In this document: positions 38,069 through 46,218 of the stretch, piece by piece
Layout: every line of letters begins with the position of its first letter
Position numbering within the stretch: the stretch's first letter is position 1
DNA from: DATFUL01 sp041499035
GTDB taxonomy: Bacteria; Patescibacteriota; Microgenomatia; UBA8517
Reading direction: 5' to 3'
NCBI GenBank assembly: GCA_041499035.1
Contig: JBGQJK010000001.1
Span: 22,393 to 86,392, forward strand
Length of the DNA stretch: 64,000 bases
Translations under genes and position numbers: made by a program
Notes under the pieces: generated by a model
Seen by the model: only the letters and a program-made list of their open reading frames with translations
Database searches by the model: none
Told to the model about the DNA's origin: nothing

Positions 38069-38743
38069 CTAGGGTTGGTAATGGTCTATGACAATGCCAA
38101 TATCCACTATATTCACAATTCCATCGTGGTTGAGGTCTGCCCTCGGATCATTCGGGGGTGAAGTTCTGTAGTTATCGATAATTATGCCAATATCAACAAT
38201 ATTAACATGTCCGTCCCCATTGACGTCACCGGGCATCGGAGATGCTTGCGGTGTAGAAGTTGCTGTTGGGGTTGGTGTGGGGCTTGCTGAGCAATTTGAT
38301 GTGCCGTTTGATTTTACACATATACCAGATTGGTCCGGGTACGAGGGGTTGGGTGAACATACCAAGTTTGGGCCGCACAATATTCCCGCAATGCCTCCGC
38401 ACATCTGACATTCACTTGCCGCTATTGGAGTGGGAGTCGGTGTTGGTGTTGGGCACCAGCCTTCTATGGGAACGGCAATTTCACAAGCAGGATGTGTATC
38501 AAGACATGCGGGTCTCGGGAGGCATGTTGGAAAAGGTGTCGGGGTGGGTGGTTCGCCGCTGGCTGCCTTTTGGTTAATGAGGAACGTTTGTGTTACTACC
38601 GCCCACACAAAAAGAGGTAGGGCAACGAACATCCCGAGAACTATACTAACACTCAGAAGTCTTTGACTTTTAACAGGAAGCGACTTAAACCTGTGAATAA
38701 AGTTCATCATATCCATGTTATGCATAAATGACGCGGTCGTCAA
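38069..38743 (-). CDS. Membrane-anchored protein with Cys-rich module and class-B dockerin
   Basis: 224 residues (ATG codons at 38713, 38710 and 38707 are possible inner starts). One membrane segment (about 31-52, LLSVSIVLGMFVALPLFVWAVV) near the N-terminus, Pro/Thr linkers, a Cys-rich stretch (CQMCGGIAGILCGPNLVCS) and a dockerin at about 168-224 with loops DVNGDGHVNIVD and DLNHDGIVNIVD followed by IG, the same class as at 8762 and 20192. The linker also holds a Cys-rich start (CLPRPACLDTHPACE). It lies directly upstream of the cohesin gene at 36932 in one operon, so a cis-encoded cohesin/dockerin pair is possible. Confidence 0.75.
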   Translation of the reverse strand: MTTASFMHNMDMMNFIHRFKSLPVKSQRLLSVSIVLGMFVALPLFVWAVVTQTFLINQKAASGEPPTPTPFPTCLPRPACLDTHPACEIAVPIEGWCPTPTPTPTPIAASECQMCGGIAGILCGPNLVCSPNPSYPDQSGICVKSNGTSNCSASPTPTPTATSTPQASPMPGDVNGDGHVNIVDIGIIIDNYRTSPPNDPRADLNHDGIVNIVDIGIVIDHYQP

Positions 38744-38771
38744 TTGCTTACTATCCGGTTATACTAAACTA

Positions 38772-39836
38772 GTGAAAATTGTTAAAAGTTTAGAAAAATT
38801 GTTCATAATTTCCGTGTGTTTGCTGCCTTTCGTAATTTGGAAAAACACATTCGAAGGACCAAAAGTATGGGTTCTTCTTATCGGCGGGTTTTTGCTAACA
38901 GCTTTTTGGATTTGCAGAACTTTAGCCAAAAGAGAAGCCCTGGCTTTTAGCAAGGTTGACTATTTCTTTCTTTTGTGGCTTTTGGTTCTTCTAATCTCCA
39001 GTGTGTTTGGGGTCCATCCCTTAGAGTCTGTAATTGGCGGGAGCTATAGACATCAGGGAATTTTATTCTTCCTGACACTTTGGCTTATCGGTAAAACCGT
39101 AGAGATACTTAGCCTAAAGCAAAAAGGACTTTTATCTAAAGGGCTGGGGATTGCAATCCTTGCCGAGTCGGTCGTTGTGCTTTTGCAATTTATAACGGGG
39201 AACGTTTATTTCGGCCGTCCCCTAGGAACCATTGGCGAGGCAAATGCAGTGGCAGGATTCCTGGCAATCGGTTATGTCTTTGTTCTTGAAAATTTCAACT
39301 ATTTGTTTTTTGCGTTTCCGGTGATTTCTATATTGATCGCTGAGTCCCGCGCGGGTATTCTTGCGCTTCTTCCGAGTTTGATGCCGCTCGTTATAAACTT
39401 CGGAAGACACACACGAAACGCTTTGATGATTCTAACAATAGTTTTATCAATTATTTTTTTGGTTTTCGTTTCCGGAGAAAAGGGCAGCTCACCCTTTGAA
39501 AACAGGCAGGTTATTTGGAAGCTCGGTTTTGGGCAAATCCTAAGCCGTCCTGTTCTCGGGTTTGGTGCCGAATCGGGTGAGGTTGTCTATAACAAAGCTT
39601 TCTATCAATATGGATTCCCTCTAAGTAATTTAATAGTTGATAGAGCTCATAACCTTCTACTGGATGTCGCCATGTGGTCGGGGGGGATCGGGCTTTTAGT
39701 ATTCTGCCTTTTTCTTTTTGAGCGCTTCAAAGGAATCAAGTTACCCGCCAGAAAGTTTGCATTTCTTTCCTTCCTCATCTATTCAATGTTTCAGCCGCTT
39801 TCGGTTGTCCATTGGCTTTTCCTTTTTTTGTTGTAA
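38772..39836 (+). CDS. O-antigen ligase/polymerase-like membrane protein (Wzy_C family)
   Basis: About 354 residues from a GTG at 38772 (VKIVKSLEKLF); an upstream ORF start overlaps the divergent gene. Ten or more hydrophobic helices are present. The family features are GPKVWVLLIGG, a large loop with SYRHQGILFFL, TGNVYFGRPLGTIGEANAVAGFLAIG and, near the end, PVLGFGAESGEVVYNKAFY followed by DRAHNLLLDVAMWSGGIGLLVFCLFLF. The H-N-x-[LF]-L-D pattern is typical of Wzy_C ligases, which transfer sugar polymers to lipid or protein carriers outside the membrane. TATACT at 38760-38765 lies 6 nt before the start. GDP-mannose dehydratase follows after 12 bp. Confidence 0.78.
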   Translation: MKIVKSLEKLFIISVCLLPFVIWKNTFEGPKVWVLLIGGFLLTAFWICRTLAKREALAFSKVDYFFLLWLLVLLISSVFGVHPLESVIGGSYRHQGILFFLTLWLIGKTVEILSLKQKGLLSKGLGIAILAESVVVLLQFITGNVYFGRPLGTIGEANAVAGFLAIGYVFVLENFNYLFFAFPVISILIAESRAGILALLPSLMPLVINFGRHTRNALMILTIVLSIIFLVFVSGEKGSSPFENRQVIWKLGFGQILSRPVLGFGAESGEVVYNKAFYQYGFPLSNLIVDRAHNLLLDVAMWSGGIGLLVFCLFLFERFKGIKLPARKFAFLSFLIYSMFQPLSVVHWLFLFLL

Positions 39837-39842
39837 TATAAT
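39812..39842 (+). promoter_or_regulatory. Promoter TTGGCT-19-TATAAT before gmd
   Basis: TTGGCT (39812-39817) and TATAAT (39837-39842) with 19-bp spacing. Only 6 nt lie between the -10 box and the ATG at 39849, giving a predicted leaderless start. Confidence 0.5.
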
Positions 39843-39848
39843 GTCTAG

Positions 39849-40856
39849 ATGGCAAAAAAGACGGCTCTTATTACTGGAATTACAGGTCAGGATGGTTCTT
39901 ATTTAGCGGAGTTTCTTCTTAAAAAAGGTTACATAGTTGCCGGGACCGTCAGGAAAACCAGCAATATGCAATATGACAACATCGGTCATATTCAAGACGA
40001 GCTAAGACTTATTCAGGCCGATCTACTGGACCCCGTCTCTCTTCGGGAAGCCGTACAAAAAGTTCATCCGGACGAAGTTTACAATTTGGCGGCGCAAAGC
40101 CATCCGGCCGAAAGTTTTAAGCAGCCTATTCATACCGCGGAAATTACGGCGATTGGTGCACATAGGGTTCTAGACGCAGTTTGGGATGTGGTTCCAGAAG
40201 CAAAGTTTTATCAAGCATCCAGTTCCGAAATGTACGGTTGGGTAAAAGAAATTCCACAAAGTGAAGATACTCCATTCAATCCCGCAAATCCTTACGCTGC
40301 AGCCAAACTCTATGCACATAACATGACCAAAATTTATAGGAGGAGCTATAACATGTTCGCCACATGTGGAATTTTGTTCAACCATGAGTCCCCGCGGAGG
40401 CACTTGAATTTTGTTACTCAGAAGGTTACTTACGCTGCTGCGGCAGCTAAATTGGGGATAAAAAACTCAGAGCATTTAAATGAGGAGGGCGAACCGATGG
40501 TCAAAAATGGAAAGGTCGGACTCGGAAATCTTGAAGCAAAACGTGATTGGGGATTTACGGCAGACTATGTTGAAGCTATGTGGCTTGTAATGCAGCAACC
40601 TAAAGCTGATGATTTTGTAATTGGAACCGGGGTAACCCATACGATTCAAGAGCTGTGCGAAGAAGCCTTTAACTATATTGGTATGAATTGGAAGAATCAC
40701 GTCTATGTTGATAAAAGGTTTATCCGTCCTACAGAGACGGGCCCGTTAATTGCCAACCCGGCAAAAGCCAAAAAAGTTTTAGGCTGGACTCCCAGGACCA
40801 CCTTTAAAGAACTGGTTCACCTGATGGTTGATGCTCACCTTGCAAGGTTGAAATAA
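39849..40856 (+). CDS. gmd: GDP-mannose 4,6-dehydratase
   Basis: 335 residues. It converts GDP-mannose to GDP-4-keto-6-deoxymannose, the precursor of GDP-fucose, GDP-rhamnose and perosamine. ALITGITGQDGSYLAEFLLKKGY is the NADP-binding motif with the Gmd-specific TGQDGSYL; then IIQADLLD, YNLAAQSH, FYQASSSEMYGWVKEIPQSEDTPFNPANPYAAAKLYAHNMTKIYR holds the Ser/Thr and Y-x-x-x-K catalytic residues, and ILFNHESPRR is also typical of Gmd. No GDP-fucose synthase or reductase is visible in the window, so the final sugar is unknown. The neighbours (O-antigen ligase-like, glycosyltransferase elsewhere) point to surface polysaccharide. Confidence 0.93.
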   Translation: MAKKTALITGITGQDGSYLAEFLLKKGYIVAGTVRKTSNMQYDNIGHIQDELRLIQADLLDPVSLREAVQKVHPDEVYNLAAQSHPAESFKQPIHTAEITAIGAHRVLDAVWDVVPEAKFYQASSSEMYGWVKEIPQSEDTPFNPANPYAAAKLYAHNMTKIYRRSYNMFATCGILFNHESPRRHLNFVTQKVTYAAAAAKLGIKNSEHLNEEGEPMVKNGKVGLGNLEAKRDWGFTADYVEAMWLVMQQPKADDFVIGTGVTHTIQELCEEAFNYIGMNWKNHVYVDKRFIRPTETGPLIANPAKAKKVLGWTPRTTFKELVHLMVDAHLARLK

Positions 40857-40882
40857 CTTCTTTTATGCTTCATTATTAAGCT

Positions 40883-42142
40883 GTGAAAAAGTATTATTTG
40901 TTTTTTAGGGGGAATCCCATGTGGACAAAAATACTTCTTTTCTCCCTGATTCTGTTTTTTATCCGTCTTTCGGATTCTATAATCTCGTATTGGGCTCCAA
41001 ACCAAATCCAGCAAAGCCTCGGTAGCCCAATCATAATGGGAGCTATTATAAGTTTTCAGTCTGTTGTCGGCATGGCGGCTGACCTGATTTTTCCCCGGCT
41101 TCTTAAATCGATCCGGGTGCGGAGGCTTATCTTTTGGGCTATTATTCTTTCTGCGCTAACCTCGTTCTTTCTCACAGCGGGTACCCTTAAGCCGATTATC
41201 GCTATTTTTATCGCAACAATGACGCTTTGGGGAATTTACTATGAACTCATCAGTTTTGCCAGCTTTCAATTTATTGGCGAGGTGGTGCCTCCAGAGATGA
41301 GAGCCGGATCCTGGGCCTTCACGGGAATTTTTCTAAACCTGGCTTACTTTCTTGGCCCGTTTATAGCCAACCAGATTTTGGGTAAAGGCTATTTAATTAC
41401 ACAGGGAACTGTCGTGATTTTTCTGGTTTCTGCTTTGGCTCTTTTAACTTTTACCAAACATGTTCACGATGCTCCGGCTTCGGTTGATTTTTCAGCACTA
41501 AATCCTTGGACTGAATTTAAACGCTGGTTAACACTATCCGAACATATCTGGCCCGTTATAGTTATAAGTTTGGTCCTGGGATTTATTGATTCCACTTTTT
41601 ACACGGTAGGGTCTGTCTGGACGCAAAAACTGAGTGCAGTTAACCCGTGGGGCGTTTGGTTTTTGCCTTTATACCTCTTGCCCTCAATATGTTTGGGCAT
41701 ACCTCTAGCCAGGTGGGAAATAAACTCCGGTAAGAAAAAATTGAGTGAAAAATATCTTGCCCTTGCCGGACTGATCATGGCAGGAATCGGTATTTCGGAA
41801 AGTGTTTCCTGGCAGCTTGCGGTGGTTTGCCTAAGTTCCGCGGCGCTTGCGGTATGCTTCCCGCTAATCGGGGGCGTCTATAGCGATATAATTTCCAGAA
41901 TGGGCAGTAAAAAGAACGACATGATCGGACTTACCAATTCGGTAACCAATATCTCCTACATAATCTGGCCTACTTTTGCAGGACTCATTGCCTCAAAGGT
42001 AGGGGAAAGGCTTACTTTTAGTTACTTGGGTGTGGGGGTTTTTATGGTTGCAATTGCCTTGATTTTAGTGACTCCGAAGAAGTTAAAACTTCCGCAGTCC
42101 GAGATTAAAAGTTGGGATATCATTGACAAAAGTCTGAGCTGA
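40883..42142 (+). CDS. Major facilitator superfamily transporter
   Basis: 419 residues with about 12 hydrophobic helices (for example LLFSLILFFIRLSDSIISYWA, AIIAIFIATMTLWGIYYELISF, VIVISLVLGFIDSTFYTVGSV, LAVVCLSSAALAVCFPLIGGVYSDII). The central cytoplasmic loop and the symmetrical halves fit MFS. No substrate signature was recognised; the LNPWTEFKRWLTLSEHIWPV linker is of the sort seen in sugar or drug carriers. GTG start at 40883 (VKKYYLFF); the ATG 36 nt later is an alternative. Between gmd and the PRPP-synthetase-like gene with short gaps, probably one operon. Confidence 0.75.
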   Translation: MKKYYLFFRGNPMWTKILLFSLILFFIRLSDSIISYWAPNQIQQSLGSPIIMGAIISFQSVVGMAADLIFPRLLKSIRVRRLIFWAIILSALTSFFLTAGTLKPIIAIFIATMTLWGIYYELISFASFQFIGEVVPPEMRAGSWAFTGIFLNLAYFLGPFIANQILGKGYLITQGTVVIFLVSALALLTFTKHVHDAPASVDFSALNPWTEFKRWLTLSEHIWPVIVISLVLGFIDSTFYTVGSVWTQKLSAVNPWGVWFLPLYLLPSICLGIPLARWEINSGKKKLSEKYLALAGLIMAGIGISESVSWQLAVVCLSSAALAVCFPLIGGVYSDIISRMGSKKNDMIGLTNSVTNISYIIWPTFAGLIASKVGERLTFSYLGVGVFMVAIALILVTPKKLKLPQSEIKSWDIIDKSLS

Positions 42143-42159
42143 AACTATATATTAGTCTC

Positions 42160-43590
42160 ATGGGGGTGCTCCTACTTGGAATTAACATCCCTGCCCCAAA
42201 AGTAAAAATTAAGCCGGCAATGCTCGAAAAGTATGCGGATTTGTTCCGTGGGATCCGCGACCGCAAAGATACCGTTTCCTGGCGGACCCTGATAATTACT
42301 ATCCGCGAGCTTTTAGGGCAAAGCGTTCCCGACTATAAAAAAGTTGAGAGGCGGTTGCATCTCAAGGGCAGAAAATTAATTAAGACCTTGGTATCAAAGA
42401 CTTATCTTGAACCTTTAACACCTGAAATTGAATTCGCTGTGGGAATCAGAAATTCCGCCGGCAGAAATAGTACCGACCTCGACTTCCTGCTTCTTAGCGG
42501 ACGTCATCATCCGGAACCGATACTTTGGACGTTAGCGGATTTTGCAAAGTCTCAAGGCAAAAAAGTTGCCGTAGTAAACCCCGTCGGGCATTATAATGAC
42601 GGGCAGACAAGAGTAGTGGGGCCCGCAAAATACTTCCGGAGAATCAAAAAACTTGTAGTTCTGGCATCGACCCAGACCGACCTTGGCGGCAGTATTTCGG
42701 TTCTTGCAAATGTAATTCGTCAGTTGAGGAACCCCGAGCTGGCTAAAAAAGTTGGAAGTGTGGAAATAGTAATTCCCATGTTCGGAGGGTCGCGCGGTCA
42801 TAAGTTAAACCAGTCCCAGGAAGTCGGATTTGAAGTAATGGAAGCAAGTTTTAATGCTAAAATCCTATCTCTCATTACAAAAGATATTGTTGCCCACCTT
42901 GCACCGGAAATTCCCAAAGTCCCGGGCATTCGGTTTTCCTCTGTCGATATTCATAATAGCGAGCATCCGATAAAATCCTTTAACAAAGAGGGATTTGAGT
43001 TTGCTTCAATTAGCTCCGCCGGCAGTTTGGCAAAAGGCATTATGAGTCTTTTGATTTCTAAAACAGCAAAGATCCCTCTAAAACTTGTTGTTTGCGATAA
43101 AGGATCGGTCGAGAGGACTGAAGACTTAGCCAAGGAACTAATTCTCGGTCAGAATAAATTATTGAACAGTTTACAGATAATTTATATTGAAAAGAAAAGG
43201 GTAACTGCAGGGGTTGTGGAAGGCGCCGAAATCTCGCACATTAGTGAGTGGAAAAGAAAAGGCAAGGAGGTTCAGATTAAAAATTTGAGGCTCCCTGTAA
43301 AGCCGGTTTTTAAAAATACGATAATTGTTTATTCGGACGATATGATCGACACGGGTGGTACCGCCGAGCGGGACCTAAAATTTATTTCCGGCTTTTATCC
43401 GAATGCAAGTTTAAAAATTTTTGCGGCAAGCCATCCTGTTTTTTCCAAAGGTTTTGGGGCTGTAAAAAAAATCGGCGCCGATATATATGTTTTGGGAAAT
43501 ACCCTGAGTTGGGAAGCCTTGGGGGACGTTAAGGGTGTTGAGGTGGTTGATTTTGCCGAAGCAATTTACAAATTCATTCAAGGCCGATGA
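42160..43590 (+). CDS. Phosphoribosyl-pyrophosphate synthetase-like protein
   Basis: 476 residues, longer than canonical PRPP synthetase (about 310). Two Rossmann-like halves are visible: VEIVIPMFGGSRGHKLN and RFSSVDIHNSEHPIKSFNKEGFEF (compare the DLH of PRPP synthetase), and the C-terminal PRPP loop IIVYSDDMIDTGGTAERDLKFI (DDxxDTGGT), followed by IFAASHPVFSKG. The N-terminal 110 residues are an extra, Lys/Arg-rich part with no match. The classical catalytic-loop Lys/Arg and the regulatory flexible loop are not clear, so it may be an active but divergent synthetase or a phosphoribosyltransferase-like relative. The 3' end overlaps the convergent cytidylyltransferase gene by 17 bp. Confidence 0.7.
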   Translation: MGVLLLGINIPAPKVKIKPAMLEKYADLFRGIRDRKDTVSWRTLIITIRELLGQSVPDYKKVERRLHLKGRKLIKTLVSKTYLEPLTPEIEFAVGIRNSAGRNSTDLDFLLLSGRHHPEPILWTLADFAKSQGKKVAVVNPVGHYNDGQTRVVGPAKYFRRIKKLVVLASTQTDLGGSISVLANVIRQLRNPELAKKVGSVEIVIPMFGGSRGHKLNQSQEVGFEVMEASFNAKILSLITKDIVAHLAPEIPKVPGIRFSSVDIHNSEHPIKSFNKEGFEFASISSAGSLAKGIMSLLISKTAKIPLKLVVCDKGSVERTEDLAKELILGQNKLLNSLQIIYIEKKRVTAGVVEGAEISHISEWKRKGKEVQIKNLRLPVKPVFKNTIIVYSDDMIDTGGTAERDLKFISGFYPNASLKIFAASHPVFSKGFGAVKKIGADIYVLGNTLSWEALGDVKGVEVVDFAEAIYKFIQGR

Positions 43591-43999
43591 GTTTAGCCAG
43601 TTTGGTAGAGGAGAGATCAGGAGTTTTTTTTATTTCAATCAATTTTGCCCCAACATACGTTGCGTGTTCTGCCTTTTTAGTTTTCATCAAATCTCCTTCT
43701 GTAATTGCAATCACGTCGGGCGCCACTTTCATCACCAAATCTTTATAGTCTTTATCGTTTTTCATTTCCGGAAGTTCGATTACTTCATCAACAAAACTTA
43801 GCGCCTCGAGGATTTCCTTCCTCTGTTTTTGGTTGTGGATGGGCCTGCCCGGTCCTTTTAGTTTTTTGGTGTTCTCATCACTCTCGAGAGCCACAATAAG
43901 ATAATCTCCGTGTTTTTTGGCTTCTTTCAAAAAACAAACATGGCCGTAGTGGAGAATATCAAAGCAGCCGCCGACCAGAACCTTCTTCTTTACATCCAT
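43574..43999 (-). CDS. Cytidylyltransferase-like nucleotidyltransferase (GCT/TagD type)
   Basis: 141 residues. KVLVGGCFDILHYGHVCFLKEAKKHGDYLIVALESDE carries GxFDxxHxGH, the nucleotide-binding HxGH (here HYGH). RPIHNQKQRKEILEALSFVDEVIEL and DVIAITEGDLMKTKKAEHA follow. It matches the size and motifs of glycerol-3-phosphate cytidylyltransferase and related enzymes, which activate a phosphorylated alcohol or sugar with CTP. The substrate cannot be fixed: glycerol phosphate, ethanolamine phosphate or a sugar phosphate would all fit. The typical RTxGISTT signature near the end is missing; SSTKLAKLIGLE stands in its place. Divergent from the next ATP-grasp gene. Confidence 0.82.
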   Translation of the reverse strand: MDVKKKVLVGGCFDILHYGHVCFLKEAKKHGDYLIVALESDENTKKLKGPGRPIHNQKQRKEILEALSFVDEVIELPEMKNDKDYKDLVMKVAPDVIAITEGDLMKTKKAEHATYVGAKLIEIKKTPDLSSTKLAKLIGLE

Positions 44000-44023
44000 A
44001 TTGGTATGATATCATGAATTATC

Positions 44024-45112
44024 ATGCCTGCCGTGAAAAGTGACTTTGTCAAAAAGAACGGGGAAGAGGTTGAACCAAAAAAGAGTCCGAAAAATTCTAA
44101 ACTCACCATTGACCGTGAAGCCCTAAAAAAATTTCGTCTAGTTGTTGTGGCATACAGTAGCGTTCAGCGGGAACATTTTGCTACAAAAGATGCATACGAA
44201 GCAGAAGTTGAAGTTGAACAAAGGGCGATAGAAGTTTCGGAAGAAGTCAGGAAATTGGGGATTCCCGTTAGGACACTGCCAGGCGATCAGTACTTCTATA
44301 CAAATCTGCTGGTAGATAAACCCGATTTGGTTATTAATCTTGTAGATACGCTTAAAGGCCGCGACCAGCTGCAGCCAAGCGTTCCCGCTGCCTTGGAACT
44401 TGCTAATATTCCATACACCGGCGCCGGTATGGAGGGCCTTATAATCGGCAATAACAGGAACTTAACCAAAAGGCTTCTGATGGCTTATGACATTCCGACG
44501 CCTCCCTTTCAGTTTATCCGCCGGGCGGGTACAAATATTGACGAAGACTTGGGAATTCCCTTGATCGTTAAACTGAATGAGGGCGGGGGAAGCGTAGGTA
44601 TTAACAACAATGCCGTTAAAGAAACTGCAAGAGCGGCAAAGCTTAGGGCCAATAGCATGATTTCAACCTATCGTTTCCCCGTGATTGTTGAAAAGTTTAT
44701 TGACGGTCCCGAGGTTACCGTGGTTGTTTTTGATGACGGCCTTAAGCGCCATGTTTATATGGCCCAGAAAAAGTTTGGCATAAAGCCGGATGGCAAGCAC
44801 GAGTTTACCAGCATTGAGTCTTACGCGGATTGGAAATCTTATAAATATATTCCGGTTGATGAAAACAATAAGTATGAAATTAAAAAGCTCGCCGTTCGCG
44901 CTTTCGGGGGACTACATCACAAGGACTATGCCAAGTTTGATGTAAGGGTGGATAGCGACACGGGCATCCCTTACTTTACGGACAGTAACCCCAATACTGC
45001 CTTTGGGCCCGATAAGGGGCTGCCCATGACCGAGGTTTTAGCTATGAACGGGGTAGAGTTTCCCGACGTTCTGGCCAGCCTTCTATCGAAATACGCCAGA
45101 GATTTGAGCTGA
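44024..45112 (+). CDS. D-Ala-D-Ala-ligase-like ATP-grasp protein
   Basis: 362 residues. The ATP-grasp pieces are present: DLVINLVDTLKGRDQLQPSVPAALELANIPYTGAGMEGLIIGNNRNLTKRLLMAYDIPTPPFQFI, then GIPLIVKLNEGGGSVGINNNAVKE (ATP loop), PVIVEKFIDGPEVTVVVFDDG, and YAKFDVRVDSDTGIPYFTDSNPNTAFGPDKGLPMTE with metal-binding Asp/Asn. It resembles D-Ala-D-Ala ligase but the last metal motif is SNPNTAFG rather than ENxxP, and the N-terminus (about 30 residues) is a charged extension. A peptide- or amino-acid-ligase role is likely. A good promoter lies after it; the C39-like gene and a second ATP-grasp gene follow. Confidence 0.78.
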   Translation: MPAVKSDFVKKNGEEVEPKKSPKNSKLTIDREALKKFRLVVVAYSSVQREHFATKDAYEAEVEVEQRAIEVSEEVRKLGIPVRTLPGDQYFYTNLLVDKPDLVINLVDTLKGRDQLQPSVPAALELANIPYTGAGMEGLIIGNNRNLTKRLLMAYDIPTPPFQFIRRAGTNIDEDLGIPLIVKLNEGGGSVGINNNAVKETARAAKLRANSMISTYRFPVIVEKFIDGPEVTVVVFDDGLKRHVYMAQKKFGIKPDGKHEFTSIESYADWKSYKYIPVDENNKYEIKKLAVRAFGGLHHKDYAKFDVRVDSDTGIPYFTDSNPNTAFGPDKGLPMTEVLAMNGVEFPDVLASLLSKYARDLS

Positions 45113-45121
45113 AAACTCCTG

Positions 45122-45150
45122 TGGACAACCACGACTATCGTCCGTATAAT
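45122..45150 (+). promoter_or_regulatory. Promoter TGGACA-17-TATAAT
   Basis: TGGACA (45122-45127) and TATAAT (45145-45150) are 17 bp apart, the best-spaced promoter in the window. The ATG at 45161 is 10 nt after the -10 box, so the leader would be only a few nt. Confidence 0.65.
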
Positions 45151-45160
45151 TGGGCGAAAT

Positions 45161-45799
45161 ATGGTACTTGAAAAAAATCCCAAAACCAGGCCGGTTTATA
45201 AGAAACTTCTTGAGCTTGAAGACAAAGTCTCCGGCCTTCCATTCCCCAAAATGATAAGGCCCAAGCAGATCACAAGTTCACACTGCGGACCGGCAGTTTT
45301 AACCTCGCTTTATTCAAACTTTGGCGTCAAAGCCAGCCAGAAAGGTATAGTTGCCTCACTCAGGCTCCAAAAGAAGATTATGAAGTACGGGCTGAATATT
45401 AAAGAATTAGGCAAGGCCAGTAGAATCATTGGCAAGGGGGCCTTCGTATTTTGGAAAAAATCCGGCGCGAGGATCAGCGATTTGGAGCTTGCAGTTAATA
45501 AATATAAAAATCCCGTCGCGGTTGAATGGCAGGGGATTTTTTATGAGGAGTCGGACGAGGATAACGGCCACTATAGTATCGTAACCAAGATTGACAAAAA
45601 GGCGGGAATAATGAGGATATGTGATTCGTATCCGCTCTTTGCCGGGGTAGACAGGAAGTTCAAAACTCACGATTTTGAAAAGCGCTGGTGGGACGTAAAC
45701 ATTGTCAAAGGGCGTACATTAAGGGATAACAAAGTCATGTTTTTGGTAGCTCCAAAAGGCGAGTCCTGGCCCAAAAAACTGGGGATGGTTAAATCCTAA
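45161..45799 (+). CDS. C39-like peptidase-fold protein
   Basis: 212 residues. RPKQITSSHCGPAVLTSLYSNFGV (Cys near residue 42) is the papain-like nucleophile motif of peptidase C39, then EESDEDNGHYSIVTKID with the His near 137, and IMRICDSYPLF with the Asp near 153. These form the Cys-His-Asp triad. It lacks a signal peptide and is not fused to an ABC transporter, so it is of the stand-alone C39-like group, whose substrates are mostly unknown. It sits between two ATP-grasp ligases, which suggests it cuts or proofs a peptide they make. Confidence 0.78.
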   Translation: MVLEKNPKTRPVYKKLLELEDKVSGLPFPKMIRPKQITSSHCGPAVLTSLYSNFGVKASQKGIVASLRLQKKIMKYGLNIKELGKASRIIGKGAFVFWKKSGARISDLELAVNKYKNPVAVEWQGIFYEESDEDNGHYSIVTKIDKKAGIMRICDSYPLFAGVDRKFKTHDFEKRWWDVNIVKGRTLRDNKVMFLVAPKGESWPKKLGMVKS

Positions 45800-45807
45800 T
45801 AAATCAA

Positions 45808-46158
45808 ATGGGTTATGCAAATCCAAATTCTGCCAAGTTAAAAATCGGGAGGTATTTGGCGGAGAAATGTAGAGATGGCGTGATGGAGTTTTCTTCAGAC
45901 GAACTTTCTGAAATCGGCGAAATAAGTGATAGTTACAAGGTGCCGGATATTATAAGAAGTGCGTATCCGGGGTTATTTAAATTCCACAGGGGCATGGTAA
46001 ATTTTATCGCTACGGATTGGAATGTTAGAGCGGAAGCTTTGGAAAATCTTGAGTCTCAAGTTCAAAGTTTAGAGGTTTACTCAAGACACGAAAATAAGCC
46101 CGCAGAGAGCCTCAGGGAACGCTTGTTATATCAGGTGACCATGGCAAGAAGAAAATAG
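45808..46158 (+). CDS. Hypothetical protein between the C39-like and ATP-grasp genes
   Basis: 116 residues; no family recognised. The first 60 could be a winged-helix-like fold (KLKIGRYLAEKCRDGVMEFSSDELSEIGEISDSYKVPDIIRSAYPGLFKFHRGMVNFIATDWNVR). The rest is a coiled-coil-like helix (EALENLESQVQSLEVYSRH). It is 8 bp after the C39-like gene and 60 bp before the next ATP-grasp start, so it belongs to the same operon. It is a candidate for a partner or substrate-recognition protein. Confidence 0.55.
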   Translation: MGYANPNSAKLKIGRYLAEKCRDGVMEFSSDELSEIGEISDSYKVPDIIRSAYPGLFKFHRGMVNFIATDWNVRAEALENLESQVQSLEVYSRHENKPAESLRERLLYQVTMARRK

Positions 46159-46218
46159 TTTGGAATTCCTCGTTGTGTGCTTCCGTTAAACCTGTTAGAT
46201 TTATCTTTACACAAATTT

